A stretch of DNA of 64,000 nucleotides, taken from contig QCXZ01000041.1 of NCBI GenBank assembly GCA_025024175.1, forward strand, positions 19,277,786 through 19,341,785, read 5' to 3'. Position numbers and translations under genes: made by a program. The notes beneath the pieces are model-generated. The model saw only the letters and a list, made by a program, of their open reading frames with translations. It made no database searches and was not told the origin of the DNA. Positions 13,806 through 26,419 of the stretch are shown here, piece after piece. The stretch's first letter is position 1. Every line of letters begins with the position of its first letter. Source of the stretch: Rhyzopertha dominica (taxonomy: Eukaryota > Arthropoda > Insecta > Coleoptera > Bostrichidae).

Positions 13806-14700
13806 ACGTGCAGCAGCACTAGAATACCAACGAAGATTTCCTAATCGCAGAGTATAAAATAGACGGGTACTGAGTAGTGTCTACCGATGTATTGAAAAAT
13901 CTGGTCAAGTGCAGAATAGAAGTAATGAAACAGCCCTTCATCAACATATTGAGCAGTACTTAGAATGGTAGAGAGCAGTCCCTCCACCAGCATATTGAGA
14001 ATCTCTGCTCGCCTTAAAACTCCAAACAACTGAATGGAGAACTGTTCGTAATTTTGGTTTATTTCCGTTCCGCATCCGCACGGTTACCTACTTAACTTGG
14101 GAAGAGTGTTCTTGGTGGATTATGCGTAACTAAGATTTTATTTATTGACGAAGCATGTTTCAACAGAGATGGGCGACCAAAGAAAGAAATTTCCAAAACA
14201 GTTTTTAATTAATGTTTGGTACAGTATCGTAAGAAACCATTTGAAGGTACAATTTGTTCTTGAAAATCGTTTAACATGCAGAATGCACCCAAACCTTTTG
14301 CGGAAACCAGTGCCAGAATTATTGGAAGATGGTCCACTGCACGTTAGCCGTGAAATGTAGTTCATCATGAAAACACACCCTCACAGAACTGTTAAAACAT
14401 TTTTAAATAAGCGGTTTACGGATGGGTCAACAAGGACCGATTGCTTGCACTGCAAGATCACCTGATCCCTCTCCATTCGATTACTACCCACAGGGACACA
14501 TGAAGGTTGGTTTTGTAATGACACAAACCAGAAAAGAAATAATCAAAAAGATAATGGAAGTCGCAAGTGAACTAAAAAAAAAAATGGTCCAGAAACCTCG
14601 ACGCGTATCATATTTTTCATCGTTTGAGGGTCTTAGCTTTGTACTGATAATAGAGGTGGCCATTTCAACCTGTTCATACAGTAGAATTAAATAGACATTT
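13806..14700 (+). pseudogene. Decayed DUF4817-type DDE transposase (Tc1/mariner-like)
   Basis: Fragments in three frames follow, in order, the layout of an insect transposase with an N-terminal helix-turn-helix (DUF4817) and a DDE catalytic domain. At 13812 the frame reads AAALEYQRRFPNRR, the end of the DUF4817 block. Near 14020-14080 it reads RTVRNFGLFPFRIR, like the second DNA-binding helix. At about 14140-14180 comes a DEACFNRDG-like segment with the first catalytic Asp region. At 14205-14355 comes NVWYSIV ... RLTCRMHPNLLRKPVPELLEDGPL. At 14422-14590 comes GPIACTARSPDPSPFDYYPQGHMK, matching the usual WPARSPDLxPLDFxLWGHxK block. The middle HDGAPPH-type motif is destroyed (the frame gives IMKTHPHR), and there are several stops and frameshifts. 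It cannot make an active enzyme. No terminal inverted repeats were identified. Confidence 0.85.
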
Positions 14701-14935
14701 CGTAAGATCGATAATAAAGTTTGATGTTTTTTAATATTAAATGCTGGTGTTACAATTACTTGAGAAATTTTTTTGTAACCATATCTACAAAAGAGTTCAT
14801 TTTAGGATACCTATTTGGCAAAACTTTTTGACCCAAAATGACCGTAGGACTAATGGAGCAAGAAAAAAGAATGAGAAAATTAACTAAAAAAAGGATAACA
14901 CATGCACCTTCAAAAGAAGAGTGAAGAAATAAGGA

Positions 14936-15150
14936 GCTTTAAAGGAAGCATGTCACAATGAAGCAGCAGGTCAGGATCAGATCAAACTGGGGTTTATTAG
15001 AATCTTGGGAAGAAAAGACTTATTCAGTACAATATTCACTGCATAAAAACGCTAGTCGATATTCAAAAACGGCAATCGAAAAACCTAAGAAATTACAGGC
15101 AGTTTGTAATATTTAGTTTTTAAGATCTTGGAAGAACTACAACGGAACAA
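14936..15150 (+). pseudogene. Probable non-LTR reverse transcriptase remnant (N-terminal RT blocks)
   Basis: From 14936 the plus frame reads ALKEACHNEAAGQDQIK and continues to IRILGRKDLFSTIFTA before a stop. This fits the opening RT block of LINEs, normally like 'ALKKMKNNKAPGPDGI'. Some 100 bp further, RNYRQFVIF and FKILEEL in neighbouring frames fit the following 'NYRPISLL ... KILEK' block. Frames are broken by stops and shifts. Similarity is short, so chance remains possible. The following sequence to about 15760 may be the rest of the same insertion but shows nothing assignable. Confidence 0.4.
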
Positions 15151-18100
15151 AATACCAAAAGTGTCGGAAGCTCTTGAGAAAGTGGGATTGGTTTGAGACG
15201 TGCTTAGTATAGCTCCCTAAAAAAACCTACGGGGGTCTGCGGCTAGTTTTATACTTTTTTAACCTTAACGTATTGATGATATAACTGATAGCTGTGCGTA
15301 TATGTCCAAAACCATCTCAAAGCATATCTGCGAAATAATGCATTTCTTATTAAGAAGGAAGCTCCGAGAAAACAAACATAGTAAATTCAACGAATGAACG
15401 AATTCTAAACCAATGTAGCAAAAATTTGTTATTGAAGTGAACTATCATGAAATCTAAATGGTACGAAACGAAAACATAATATGACAGTGAGAACTGGGAA
15501 ATAATATGACAGAAACAGTTTACATGGTTGGACACTAAGAGCAAATTTAATTTAATCTTGGAACAAAAATCTAACTGAAGATAAAAAAAGCACCTAGAAA
15601 TTTTGGATAATATGAATTCGAGTAAAATAAGAACTTGACTGTGCTAAATTAGAATGACTTCGTTTTAAGGACATTTGAAAGTATTGTTGGAGATGCAAAC
15701 TTAATATACTGATGTTGTTTGTGCCGGTACGTTGTGTGTTATACTTATTTAAGAAATAAAAATAACCTCAACCTATTTTCATGGATCATTTACTCATGTA
15801 AGGTCAGTGATTAAACTCTATTTCTTAAACGATCATTCGATCGACGATCGAGTTCTTAAAATATTCGTTAACACAGGTTCGTGCACAACAAAATTTAACG
15901 TTACAAAAACGGCGACCTGAACTCATAGGTCCTGCACGAACTAACATTTGAGGCCATTTTTCCTGACAAAATGATGAATGTTAACTAAAACGGCCAGATG
16001 TATTAATACAGCGGCAAAACTGGTTTCGTAAGTATACCTTTTACAAAAGCAACCGGTATACACACAAAATAAGGTCTATTTTATGTTTAAAAAGTATTTA
16101 CTGTAAAATGCTCGAAGCGCAGAGCAATTAATGGTTTTTGGTTAGACAGCCCTTCTCCAACAGCAAGGTTTATGCATTTCGCTGATCTTTATCGGGGTAT
16201 TAGTTTTGATTTTAATAATTGTCTCTTAACGTGATTCAGGACACCCGCGAGTAAGCTTCGCAGAAAGGCATAACTTGTGTATGTGACCACCCAATGATAC
16301 TTTATATTGCTGACTCAATAAAACCGTTGTTGGTGCATTAAAAATAAATTTTAATTCAGCAGATTGATACCCGCAAATAAAAGGCGACGTGCACCGCCGA
16401 AATATAATTACTTTAGAAATCCAATTTGTTCAGGCAGTAAACCAAAGAGGTAAACCATTTAAGCAATGGCGTGCAAGAGGTACTCTCTCGGGAGTAATTA
16501 CTAAAAGCCTCATTTGTATCCGCGCTGCCGTTTTGGATAAAGCATGATTTCTAGAACGCAGTATTGTCAGTAACAGACTAATCTGACTAATGTCTAAAAA
16601 GCTTAAGCAGGCAGAGAAAAACAAAATGAAAGCGCAAAATATTTTATTACGTAAAGCTAGTAAAATCACTAAAATTTAATAACTCCTGTTTCATTTTCAT
16701 CTAACATTGCCTACTCATATTAATATCGAAAAATAGATTTTGGGAATTTGAAAACCATATTTCACTTTTAGACGTTATAATTAAATAGAGCTGAGCTAAC
16801 ATTGATCCATATATTATTAAAATCTGCATATTCAGTAAAGGAAATTTGTCAATTTCTTTGCAATTTTGCCCTGTTTTGTAGGCCCATTGGTTTATTAATA
16901 GACCGTTCGATTACCTAGCTCTTTTCCAGATCAAGATCTATTTTCGGTAAAGTCTCTGAAAAGAAAACGATGTTATTATTATTAAGTCACGTTTTTCGTT
17001 TCGGGCTTTATGTCGGTCGTGTCTAGTGATCGTTTATGCTCGAGATAGAAGTAGTTCAAGCAAAATTCTAAAACAACCAGCAATAATGCATAAATACTGA
17101 ATAATAAGAAGGTTACAACTTTTAAACATCATATATAATTAATACATGCTTCTTATCACACGAAATTATACCAACTTCTTTTGGGATATTTCAAATCTTC
17201 TCTTCCTCTACATAATATCGTGCTAAAGCGTTATGCAAGTCCTGAGGCTTGTTTCTTTATATGTTATTAAGCGAGAAACCTATACTTTGGCTGACAATTT
17301 CCGCAGATGTAAGCATAATTTTTATTGTACGTGTACGTACACTCCAACTTCCGAAGCCGTTTCAGAAATTTTTAGGTACTGTCATCACCAAGAAGTTCGT
17401 TAACTGCTTTAATATTTGACGCTGGTGATCTCAGGTCAACGAAAATACTCAATTTTTCTGTTGTTTCCTATTAATCGGATTTTTTTGTGCCAATTATAGA
17501 TTTGGTTTTACATCGACATCCGCATATGCATGAAGATCTGCAGGAGGAAAGGAAAAACTAAAAATGAAAATATGATAATAATTAATTTTATCTACACCGA
17601 TTCTAAATTTATTCCATCTTTGAAATCAGTTTTGAAATGTCACCAGGCGCATGTAGTTTGTTGTTTGGAAATGTTATTGAAATTGTAAATCGCTCTATTA
17701 CTTTGGTAAATTTTGATTTCAAGCAGTCGGATTTGCACGCCACTGGTTCGACTGCAACTCATCCAGTGCATGCGGCAATTTACAGCACTGGAGAATGAGG
17801 AAGTTCCACATTTTACAAGCGTAAAAAAAGTTCGTACGTGTTACTGCTCTCCTTATCGGCTATCTACTAGTATGGCAAATTGCTTTTAAGAAAAGTTTTT
17901 GCAGCGACGGGTTTAAGTGCTACCCTGTTAACCCAGTATCCATTAAAATACTTGCAGCGCGAGTAAACGCGACGATTCGCACAGTCTCGGGTGTGCGGTG
18001 GGCCAATTTTTCTAAATACGGCTCGGAATGCGCTGAAAAACTAGGTGCGAGTGTTGCTTAGACCGCAAACGCAGATTCAGCATGCTTTATCTTCAGCTCT

Positions 18101-20855
18101 GTGAGCTAATGGTCCACATGTCTGTGTTGATACCCATTTGTTTGTAACTAATTGTTGAAATTTCATAATTAATTCGTTCACAAATTATTTTCACGCTGTT
18201 GCTACATGCGAGTGAGTAATTAAATATCCAGTGAGTGTTTACTAAATTAGTTTGCCCACAAAAGGTAGAGTTACAAAGCATTGCTTTTTAAATTTCATGC
18301 TCATCTAATAAATACCTATCATGCTTTTATACAAGGTTCGTCTTATTCTCGTCACAAAGATTTTAACTTTAGTTTTTTAATTGTGGTGTTCCTCGTTACA
18401 TAAAATATACTCTTTTTAAATTCTCTGACAATGATTATAACTTATGGCTTTTCTATCCTCATGAGGTAAATGTTCTTAGTTACATCACGAGCACGGAATA
18501 CGTATGTGCTCGATTAAAAGATCTGATAAAGTCATTTTCAAGTCTTTACACGCTTTCATCTTAAATTTCAAGGATAATTAATGTACATCGATAAATTTCA
18601 TGGTTGATTATAAAATAAACTTAATTTTATACGAAAATTATAGGCTGACCTATTAACTCACAAACCTTGATGTTATTGTCTGGCAATAAAACAAGAATAT
18701 CGGTGTTTTCTGTCGCGGAAATGTGATTCCACTGCCACCAGTGTTACGCATTCGTCCTTCAAGTGCCTCATAACCACTAAAAATTAAGGAGTCTCTGCCG
18801 GCGACCGGCGCACCCATATTGCTAAGAAATGTGAATGCGTAAAGAACTACAACTGGTAAATAAAGGCTGCAATGACCGCTGTGAAATAAGAAATGCATAA
18901 GCCGCTTGTAAAAAGACGTGAGTCTTTTGTGGACCTACACAAAGAAATGACATTTCGTTTATTAAAAAAATGATTTTCGGCTGTGAGTGCGCGCATTCCT
19001 TAATTTATTGCACTGACCGTACGCCAATGCGGGTGTTTAATAAACAAATTACCATTTCGCCGCGAAAACGGATTGATTCAGGAAATCGGCGATCGTTTGC
19101 ATAACGTCAATCACACTTTTAATAAGCACCTAGGTACAAAATCAATAGTCGTTTGAATAATAAGTTCAGGAGAAAATACATATGCTTTTGAAAGATGTTA
19201 AAGTTAAAGGTTCCGCAAATTCCCCAATATTTATTTCTAAAGGACTCTCAAGTTCACGCGAGAACTTCCATTCGCCAGGCATATGTTGAGGACAGATGAT
19301 CACGACATGTTATTTAGCTTTTGTTGGCAACATACCCAAATAAACCACAACCTCCGAAGAAGTCTCGTAATAACCACATTCAGAACCGTAACTACAGCGC
19401 ACATGTTTATAGATGCGTGCGAGGGCTTTCATATAACGATGCGTTTCGTCATTGGTTGCAAAATCGGTTTTTCTGCGAAAAGCTTGAGGTATTTTTATTG
19501 CGTGTTCAATTAACCCAAGTTTTTTTCAACTGTCTATAAAACGGACAGATAAAATCAAGATATGCAGTCCTGTGCCTTCTACGATCTTTTGCAATCTCTG
19601 ATCGAATGCCGGAGGAGTAGGTACGTTACCATTCTAGAGCAAACAAGGACAAACCGGTGATTATGTGATGTAATTCTCACGTAGAGCGCGAGTTTACTAG
19701 TGTTGACAACAAGGGTAGCAGTGAATTCTATCTCCACATTTTAAGTCGCAGAGTCTAGGTATTATTGAAGTAATCAGTAAGGATAAGTCTAGCAAGAAAA
19801 TAAGTTAATGCGCAAGTCACGAATGTACTCATGTAGTCAATTTTGCATAGAGATTGAAATTTGTATTACATACATAAATGCAGAATTAAAAAGTATACTA
19901 CAAGAATACATATGAATGAGCGAAGTTGGAATATATCGCAACAAAAATTAAACTACATGGATTTAAAATCAATAACATAACGTAACCATATTTACTTAAC
20001 AGCAACAACTTGAATGCTATTTTAAATAAACCAATAAGGCTTTTTATTTGTATTGTATGTATCCAAAAATTTAAATCAAATTTTTTTACGCTTATTACTA
20101 AAAATTACTGGTTTAAATTTTACAACTAATTTGCGTAAACGAGTAATGGTATTTAACAATATAGCTATTTCGGTTTTATACATTTTTAACCTTTGCAATA
20201 TATAATCTTCCTGTCTGGAAGAGGCATCTAGCGGTTTCCATTAAGGACCATGTCACAATGCAACAAGTTCCCACTTCCCGCACTAGTGCGACAATGAAAA
20301 GGTCAGGCTAGTGCATTATTTCTGAAATGCACTTACTAAACATAAACAATATAATGTGGCATAACAGAAATATATTAAGCTGTCGGAGATAAATTGGCAA
20401 ACTCAGGAAGAGATAAAATCTGACCTCGTAGAAATCTGTGCGACATATTCGAAATTTAAGCTTTGGTAGTACCTACAAATTAAACAGACTATAATTTATA
20501 ATGAAAGCAGAACAATAGATAACATCCATAGTGTTAAAAGAAAACGGCAACTGTGCAACAAAAAATATTTTATGATTTCATACATCACAGGTGATCTAGT
20601 AATGAATGTTATATATCATGCACGTATTTTCTGTTTCAGTTAACATGCACTGATGTTCATTCAACACTGCTAGTTTAATTAATGTTGCCGTTGGCAGACT
20701 CCTACCATCCTTTAATATTCTATGGTGAAATACTTGAAATTAAATTTTAGACATTGTAGATTACATTTATACCGATTTGAAGAAATTCCTCTTTTATAAT
20801 TAACATTTTTATATATTATTTCTATATAATTTGTTTGTATCCATTTGCTTTCAAG
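15151..20855. other. AT-rich DNA with several GC-elevated islands
   Basis: No gene or transposon was supported. GC-elevated patches with little coding potential occur at about 16190-16640, 17740-18080 and 18700-19110. The last contains words such as ATTTCGCCGCGAAAACGG near 19051 with many CpG steps. Short minus-strand frames (16430-16669, 18653-18898) and plus-strand frames (19283-19539, two registers) overlap these patches but resemble nothing known. The patches are candidates for conserved non-coding elements, not genes. Confidence 0.35.
20848..20855 (+). repeat. 8-bp target site duplication (left) of hAT element
   Basis: CTTTCAAG stands immediately before the terminal CAGTGGCGGCTCG of the element and is repeated exactly at 22055-22062. 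An 8-bp duplication is the hallmark of hAT-superfamily insertion. Confidence 0.9.
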
Positions 20856-22054
20856 CAGTGGCGGCTCGTCCGGGTCGGCACTGCCGACCCAGAATTTTGA
20901 TCGAAGAAATTATTTTTTTTCGTATTTTTATGCATATTTTGTTTTATTATGTTCAGATATCTTGAAACAGTAGGAGCGTATTTTTTTACATTGCCATAAA
21001 ATTAATAATTAGCCAAAATCACATTTTTAATTTTTACGGGTTATCCCGAAAAATTTACACTACTCGGCAACCGTGGCTGGGCCGTGTGTGTTTGTCATCC
21101 AAGCCCGTGATCCAAGCGCTGAGTCGGCAGACCGCATCATATAAGGAAGCAATAGCATCGTTTTCCTATGAGCTGAACAAAGACGCAACCCTGCGCGCAT
21201 ATTGAACCCTGAGGCGAAATTGAGACTCGGCAATGCTTGGGTCCGGCAGACAGCATAAAACGTTAAAACGGACTTCATCATTTATCTCAATTATTTCAAG
21301 TTTTTTTTAATCAACCAATTATAGTTCTGTTTTCTACTGAGTATTACAAATTATCTGATTGACTTTTACATGCTTACAGTTTTTTTATAATCATAATAAT
21401 CATGTTTTTATTGAAATTAATCAAGGAGGCCCGGCATTCATAATCGTCGGATTCCGAAAATTCATTTTGACATGTACATTGAACAACAATTATATATATA
21501 GTTCAATACTGAAATCACGAAAAACTACCCGAATGTTCTACGAAATTTTTCAATTTCCCAAGATTATTGTAAGAGCTATCCTCTTAAATAAATAATTTTA
21601 AGCAGATACCTTCAAACATTTAACAGAATTAATAAAATACATGTTATAAATTTAGTCAATCTGAAATCATTGAAGAATTTCACGCAAAAAGAAAATAACA
21701 AAATAAGTAAGTGCCAATACCCATATAATCGCTTAATGCTGTCTGCCGGACTTCCGAATACATCTTCGGATTGGGCTCGATATATATCGGCTTCTCCTCT
21801 CCGGTGCAGTACAGGTGCACGCTTAACCTTGAAATTATGAAACTACTTGCCAGATTAGGCTATTTGTTACCAAATGAACTATCTTTTTAACTTGCGGCGA
21901 TATGAAAATTTACAGAAGTAGCAAGTAATAAACAACAACAACTACGAGTATATACAAAATTATTTACTAATTTATAAATAAATAATATTGACCAACTAGA
22001 GTGGACCAAAGTTTTTACTGCCGACCCAATAGAATTTGTCACGAGCCGCCACTG
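20856..22054. mobile_element. Non-autonomous hAT-type DNA transposon
   Basis: The element begins CAGTGGCGGCTCGT and ends ACGAGCCGCCACTG, so its ends are inverted repeats. Just inside them, both ends carry the word GGTCGGCA or its complement TGCCGACCC. It is flanked by the perfect 8-bp duplication CTTTCAAG. Length (1199 bp), termini starting CAGTGGCGG and the 8-bp duplication fit the hAT superfamily. No BED zinc finger or hAT dimerisation coding sequence is visible, so it must be moved by a transposase made elsewhere. The interior is unusual: a GC-rich block at 21060-21260 contains GTCCGGCAGACAGCAT at 21241-21256, whose exact complement lies at 21736-21751, forming a second, nested inverted repeat. 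The minus-strand frame 21060-21281 (73 codons) covers the GC-rich block and resembles nothing known. The good state of the duplication suggests a fairly recent insertion. Confidence 0.92.
21241..21751. repeat. Nested inverted repeat inside the hAT element
   Basis: The 16-base words at 21241-21256 and 21736-21751 are exact reverse complements (GTCCGGCAGACAGCAT). They bound about 480 bp of AT-rich DNA. This could be the remains of one element inserted in another or a structural feature of the non-autonomous family. Confidence 0.75.
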
Positions 22055-22062
22055 CTTTCAAG
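22055..22062 (+). repeat. 8-bp target site duplication (right) of hAT element
   Basis: CTTTCAAG directly follows the terminal GCCACTG and is identical to the copy at 20848-20855. Confidence 0.9.
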
Positions 22063-22229
22063 AAATATGCTTTTGCCACGATTTTTAATTGGTTAAATGG
22101 TGGGTAAATCTTGTATATTACATCTGGCAATAAATGCCGCATTGTTTGTACAAATATAGTTTATCCACAGTAGTCAGCTTAACTGTCAAATAACTGTAAA
22201 TACTCGGATGTCCCGTTCGGATACTCCTA

Positions 22230-22610
22230 AATTATTTCAGTTAAAATTTTGGTGTGCGGAACCAGCGATGGGAGCGACTCTCACCAGAAGGCCGCTCGGG
22301 AAATGAGCTAGTTTATATTCAGTAACAGCTTTGTGCGTTGTTATTGTTGGGGAGATAGACAACCCACGTACGAGGTACACAGCGTTCCGAAAAAAATTGA
22401 TATAATCTGACAGATAAGAGACCCTTGGTTCCACACTCACGTAATGTTCGTAAGAGGTCACGGCTGCAGATGGATGGATCATGAACGTGAACTTCGAGCT
22501 CGACACAGATGTATACCATTCGGGTTCTTGCGACGGTCGAGTTCTCCATTTTCAGCATTTTTCTTTCGAGAATTGCCTGAGTTTGCGTCGCAGAATTAAG
22601 TGCCATTAGT
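22230..22610 (-). other. GC-elevated island with overlapping minus-strand frames
   Basis: Two minus-strand frames overlap here (22237-22506, 89 codons; 22319-22606, 95 codons). The second begins MALNSATQTQAILERKML. Neither resembles a known family, and having two long frames open at once in the same strand argues for composition more than for coding. A single exon or a conserved non-coding element are both possible. It starts less than 200 bp beyond the hAT element but is not part of it. Confidence 0.25.
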
Positions 22611-24659
22611 TAGGTAAATAGTTATTGCTTAGAGATTTATTTCTAACTAAAAGTGGTCATTTATTGTATTCTACAACACTTTGCTAGACACGGTGTTTAA
22701 AGACATGCGATACTAGACCTCGTGGAGGAATATATGTTTCGTTCAAAATTAAATTAATTACTCGCGCTGATGGAGATAAAAAAATTTGTAAACGAAAAGT
22801 ACAGGAATTATTGTCATTCCATACTGCAATTTGATGGCTCACAACAATACGACAGTAATACGAAACAAAATCATGTTTGTAAAATACAGACAGAAATGGC
22901 TTCCGAATTTTATAAATAAGTATTACTTACGTCATAGAAGCAGTTAAGCTATGTTGCACTTTGCAAATAATGGTCAAGATTCTACTACTGTTCTGTCAAC
23001 ATAAACATAAATAGGTCTAAAGTTTTAATTGATTGGTTAACATAAGGGAATTTCGTTTTTTTAATGGCAGAATGAAAAAAAAATTAGGTTATTATTCTGT
23101 TCAAACCCTGGAAGTTACCTAACCTGCATGGTAAAAAATTTTTAGGGCAGAAAACAGTAGCTAATGTAACAGAATGTAATCAAATGCCAATTTTAGATTT
23201 ATTTATTTTAAGTAGCCAATTTTCTCCTTCGAAATACTTGATGGGACACATGAATTTTATTTTTATTTGTAAATTTACACTTACTAACTGTAAATCGACA
23301 CCTACTAACTGTAATTCGCGACTTAGTTAAATGTAAATCAGTTGTAAACGAGTCTTAAGCAATTAATACTAATACTACTACAACTAATAGTGGTTGTTCA
23401 TAAAACTTGTGTTTTTCTGTGACTTATATCACTTATATTCAAACGTTGGCAAAGATTGCAGACGAGGTAACCTGATTAAGTAAACAAGTGTGATTCGCTA
23501 TAAAACATATATATCAAAATGTCACTATTATTGTGTGACCGTTATGTTATTTATTTATACTTGTCAAGGCAAACAAAAATCAAGTTTATTATTGTTATTT
23601 ACTCACATAGTACGTGTTAATTTTGTATTATAAGTATTACATAATGCAAGTAAATATTGTTTTTGTGGAAACTTAAGCCATCTTTAGCAAGTAATATTTC
23701 ACACGATTCGTAAACATTTCCATCGTAAGGAAATTCGATATTTAAAAAACGCACTCTTCTGCACTTTCAATTTCATTTCTAGGGTGCTAGATAATCCTCA
23801 ACTCCATCATATAGATCTGGCATCTTTTATCGCGCAAACGGTTTACCTTTAGGAAGTATGCTGTTCCTTGAGAAAGACAATAAATGGGAATTCCACGTCT
23901 AGTTTATTCTAAAAAAAAAAGAAAATTGTATTTAAAGTTTACTTACAAGTGTAATTACAGCACACTCAGAAATGTTATTTCAAAAATCCGCCTAGTAGTT
24001 TTTTTTAGCAATTTAGAAAAAAAACGAAAAATATTTGAGATTTAAACAAAAGGCGAATGGAAGTACCATCTATCATGTCCTCAAACATGGCTGGGGGACA
24101 AGTTAAATAAAAGCGTCTACGTTGGTCCTTTGATTAAAATTTTGATGGCCATAGTAATCTAGATAATGAAATAACATTATTTTTTTTCTTTCAAGTCCAT
24201 TAAAGTTAAAGTCGGTTTTAGGTACTTAGAATTTATCCCAGGACCCAATTATGCAAAATCGAAAGTTGAGGTCATTTCCTGTGAAACCGGAAGTGGCAAA
24301 ATGTTGTTCTTCACCTCAACAAATGCCAATTTTCTGATAAATTAGCCTCATTTCATTTAATCCTCGTATGTCCCAGTATCGGAAACCCTGAAGAAAAATA
24401 CTTTGGAGTCAATCGTTCCACATTAAGAAAATAAGAATTGATAATATGATAATTAACTAAAAAATTTTGTAAGGTGTATTACTTACCTGAATAGTTTGTA
24501 GAAAACAAAATTAATAGGTGAATACGAGTCCATTATATGAGATTATTATTTTTAGTGTCCTTTAACAGTATAGCCCTATAGTGGCCAATTTGTTTATGGA
24601 AAACTTTAAGGAGGTAGCAATTAACACGTTTCAGTTTAAACTGTAATTAAAAAAGAGCT
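22611..24659. other. AT-rich DNA without recognisable genes
   Basis: Only a short echo was seen: the phrase ACTTACTAACTGTAA at 23280-23294 is followed about 27 bases later by a similar CCTACTAACTGTAATTCG. No open frame of interest, RNA gene or inverted-repeat pair was found. Confidence 0.45.
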
Positions 24660-25170
24660 GATGTAAAATTAATAAAGGCTGTAGAAACCAAGTATGTAAT
24701 CAGCTAAAAGTATCTAAGAATCAAAATTGAACAGTCTGACAGGTTTAGCACACCCAAAGGGTTAAAACAAGGAGATATATAATGAAGCAGATTAATATTC
24801 TTTCAAATTGCAAGGAGAGTATGCATATAAACATTGAGTGGTGAACAGAAGTAAGAAGCAGATACAAAAAGATGAACATTGAAAGGACACAGGTGATAGG
24901 TAAAGGACTAAAACCGTGTCTCATATGTACAGATGCATAGAGAATACAGACTGTGGAAGAATTTAAATACCTATAGGAATCCCAATACGTTAGAAGTGGA
25001 AGCTATAATACCGAAATTACTGCCAGAACAAAAACAGCAATAGAATCATACCGTGAAATGTATTACATATTTATAAACAAAACAAACTAACCCAAAAAAA
25101 AATATCAGTGTACAGGTTAGACCATCACTACTATACGGAAGTGAGACTTGGATTTAACCAAGAAACACGT
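24660..25170 (+). pseudogene. Non-LTR retrotransposon (LINE) reverse transcriptase remnant
   Basis: In order on the plus strand: RFSTPKGLKQGD from 24741, matching the 'F.T.KGLRQGCPLSP' RT block; TQVIGKGLKPCLICTDA near 24890-24945; QTVEEFKYL near 24950-24975 followed by EITARTKTAIESYREMYY, matching the post-RT 'VEEFKYLG ... EI..RI..A...Y' region; and PSLLYGSETW at 25122-25151, the well known post-RT motif of RTE/I-type LINEs. The catalytic FADD/YADD segment between the first two blocks is not present, so there is an internal deletion, and stop codons break the frame (for example TAA just after SETWI). It is an old, 5'-truncated insertion with no coding capacity. Confidence 0.8.
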
Positions 25171-25539
25171 GTTAGTATCGCAAAATGTCAAGCGAATCTA
25201 ATTATACTGTAAGCATGTATGCAGTTGTTAACTATCTTAGAAGTAAGGTCTCGTCTCTTGATCAGTTTTCCTTGTAACTTACTCATACCTCATTATTTCT
25301 CTAATTATGCATAACACGCTACCCAGCAGGTTAGGTATCCCTTTCCTGAAAATTCAACTAATATGATGTCTCAAATAATGTGTCATTCTAAAAACTAGTG
25401 CTGAACGTGTACGGTCTATATTAAATGTTGGCGTTGTTACTAGCAAAGCTATACTACGAAATTTGACAGCAGACTTTTATATATTTGTTTTCCTAACTTA
25501 CTATTCGTAGACGAATGTTGTATTTTTACTTTGTGTAGG

Positions 25540-25870
25540 AGAGTAAAAGCTTGTAACTGTGGCCGCCGAAGCGCGAGTGCGTTACGTTGCATCTGTCGCA
25601 CAATGCAAGAAAAACCTGTGGCGCGGCTATCTCTCTCCCTGTAATGAAAGAAATATGCAAATGGTTTTCTGCAGCGTTTCAATTAATTAAAGCTGTGTCC
25701 CCGTCATTCTTGAACATGGCATTCAACGGTTCGCTGAAAAACGTCGCCTGTTATCAGCAATGTCGAACTGTAAAGGACAATAATTTACCTTCGTATTACA
25801 ATAAGTTATTGTTGCGTTGGGAATTCTAGGGGAATAGGAACAATGCAGGGATGACAGCCAGGGAATTTAT
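25540..25870. other. GC-elevated island
   Basis: A compositional island with an 80-codon plus-strand frame (25587-25829) overlapping a 77-codon minus-strand frame (25449-25682). Neither resembles a known protein, and no clear pair of splice sites bounds an exon. Candidate conserved non-coding block or an unrecognised exon. Confidence 0.25.
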
Positions 25871-26419
25871 ACGATGTTGGCCGTCCAATTAAAGACAGGT
25901 AGGAAACTGTTCCTAATGCGTTTATAGCATAGAAAACTTTAATGTTCAAGAAGGAACAAAAGCTCAGCTTTGAAAGTATACAACTATGCGTGGTGTGTGA
26001 CTACTACACGCACTCGCCAAGCATTATGACAATTAGCTATACTTAACCCACTATATTTATCTCTGTGTGCGCGTCAATAAATATTTTTGTTGCCAAAACC
26101 GTTTTAAGATTTTTAATAAGGATGGATGTATAGGGTTGGGTTAACAAACCAAGAGGCTGTTTAACGCGTCTTGAGTTTTTATGTCATCTAAGCGGCAAAT
26201 CTCCTTTCAAGAATTGGCGAAAAGGATTTGCAACATTATTAAACAACTATGATGGGAATTATTTTAGCTTTCTTGCATTGCATCAATGTAAATGATGAGT
26301 TCACTAACGAGTGTGCTGAAATACGAACATTCTTCAGTGTTTATTCATTATTTATTAAAGTTATAGCTGCATTATAACGCAAAGGCAATATGTATTAAAT
26401 ATGATGGAGTCCTTCATGG

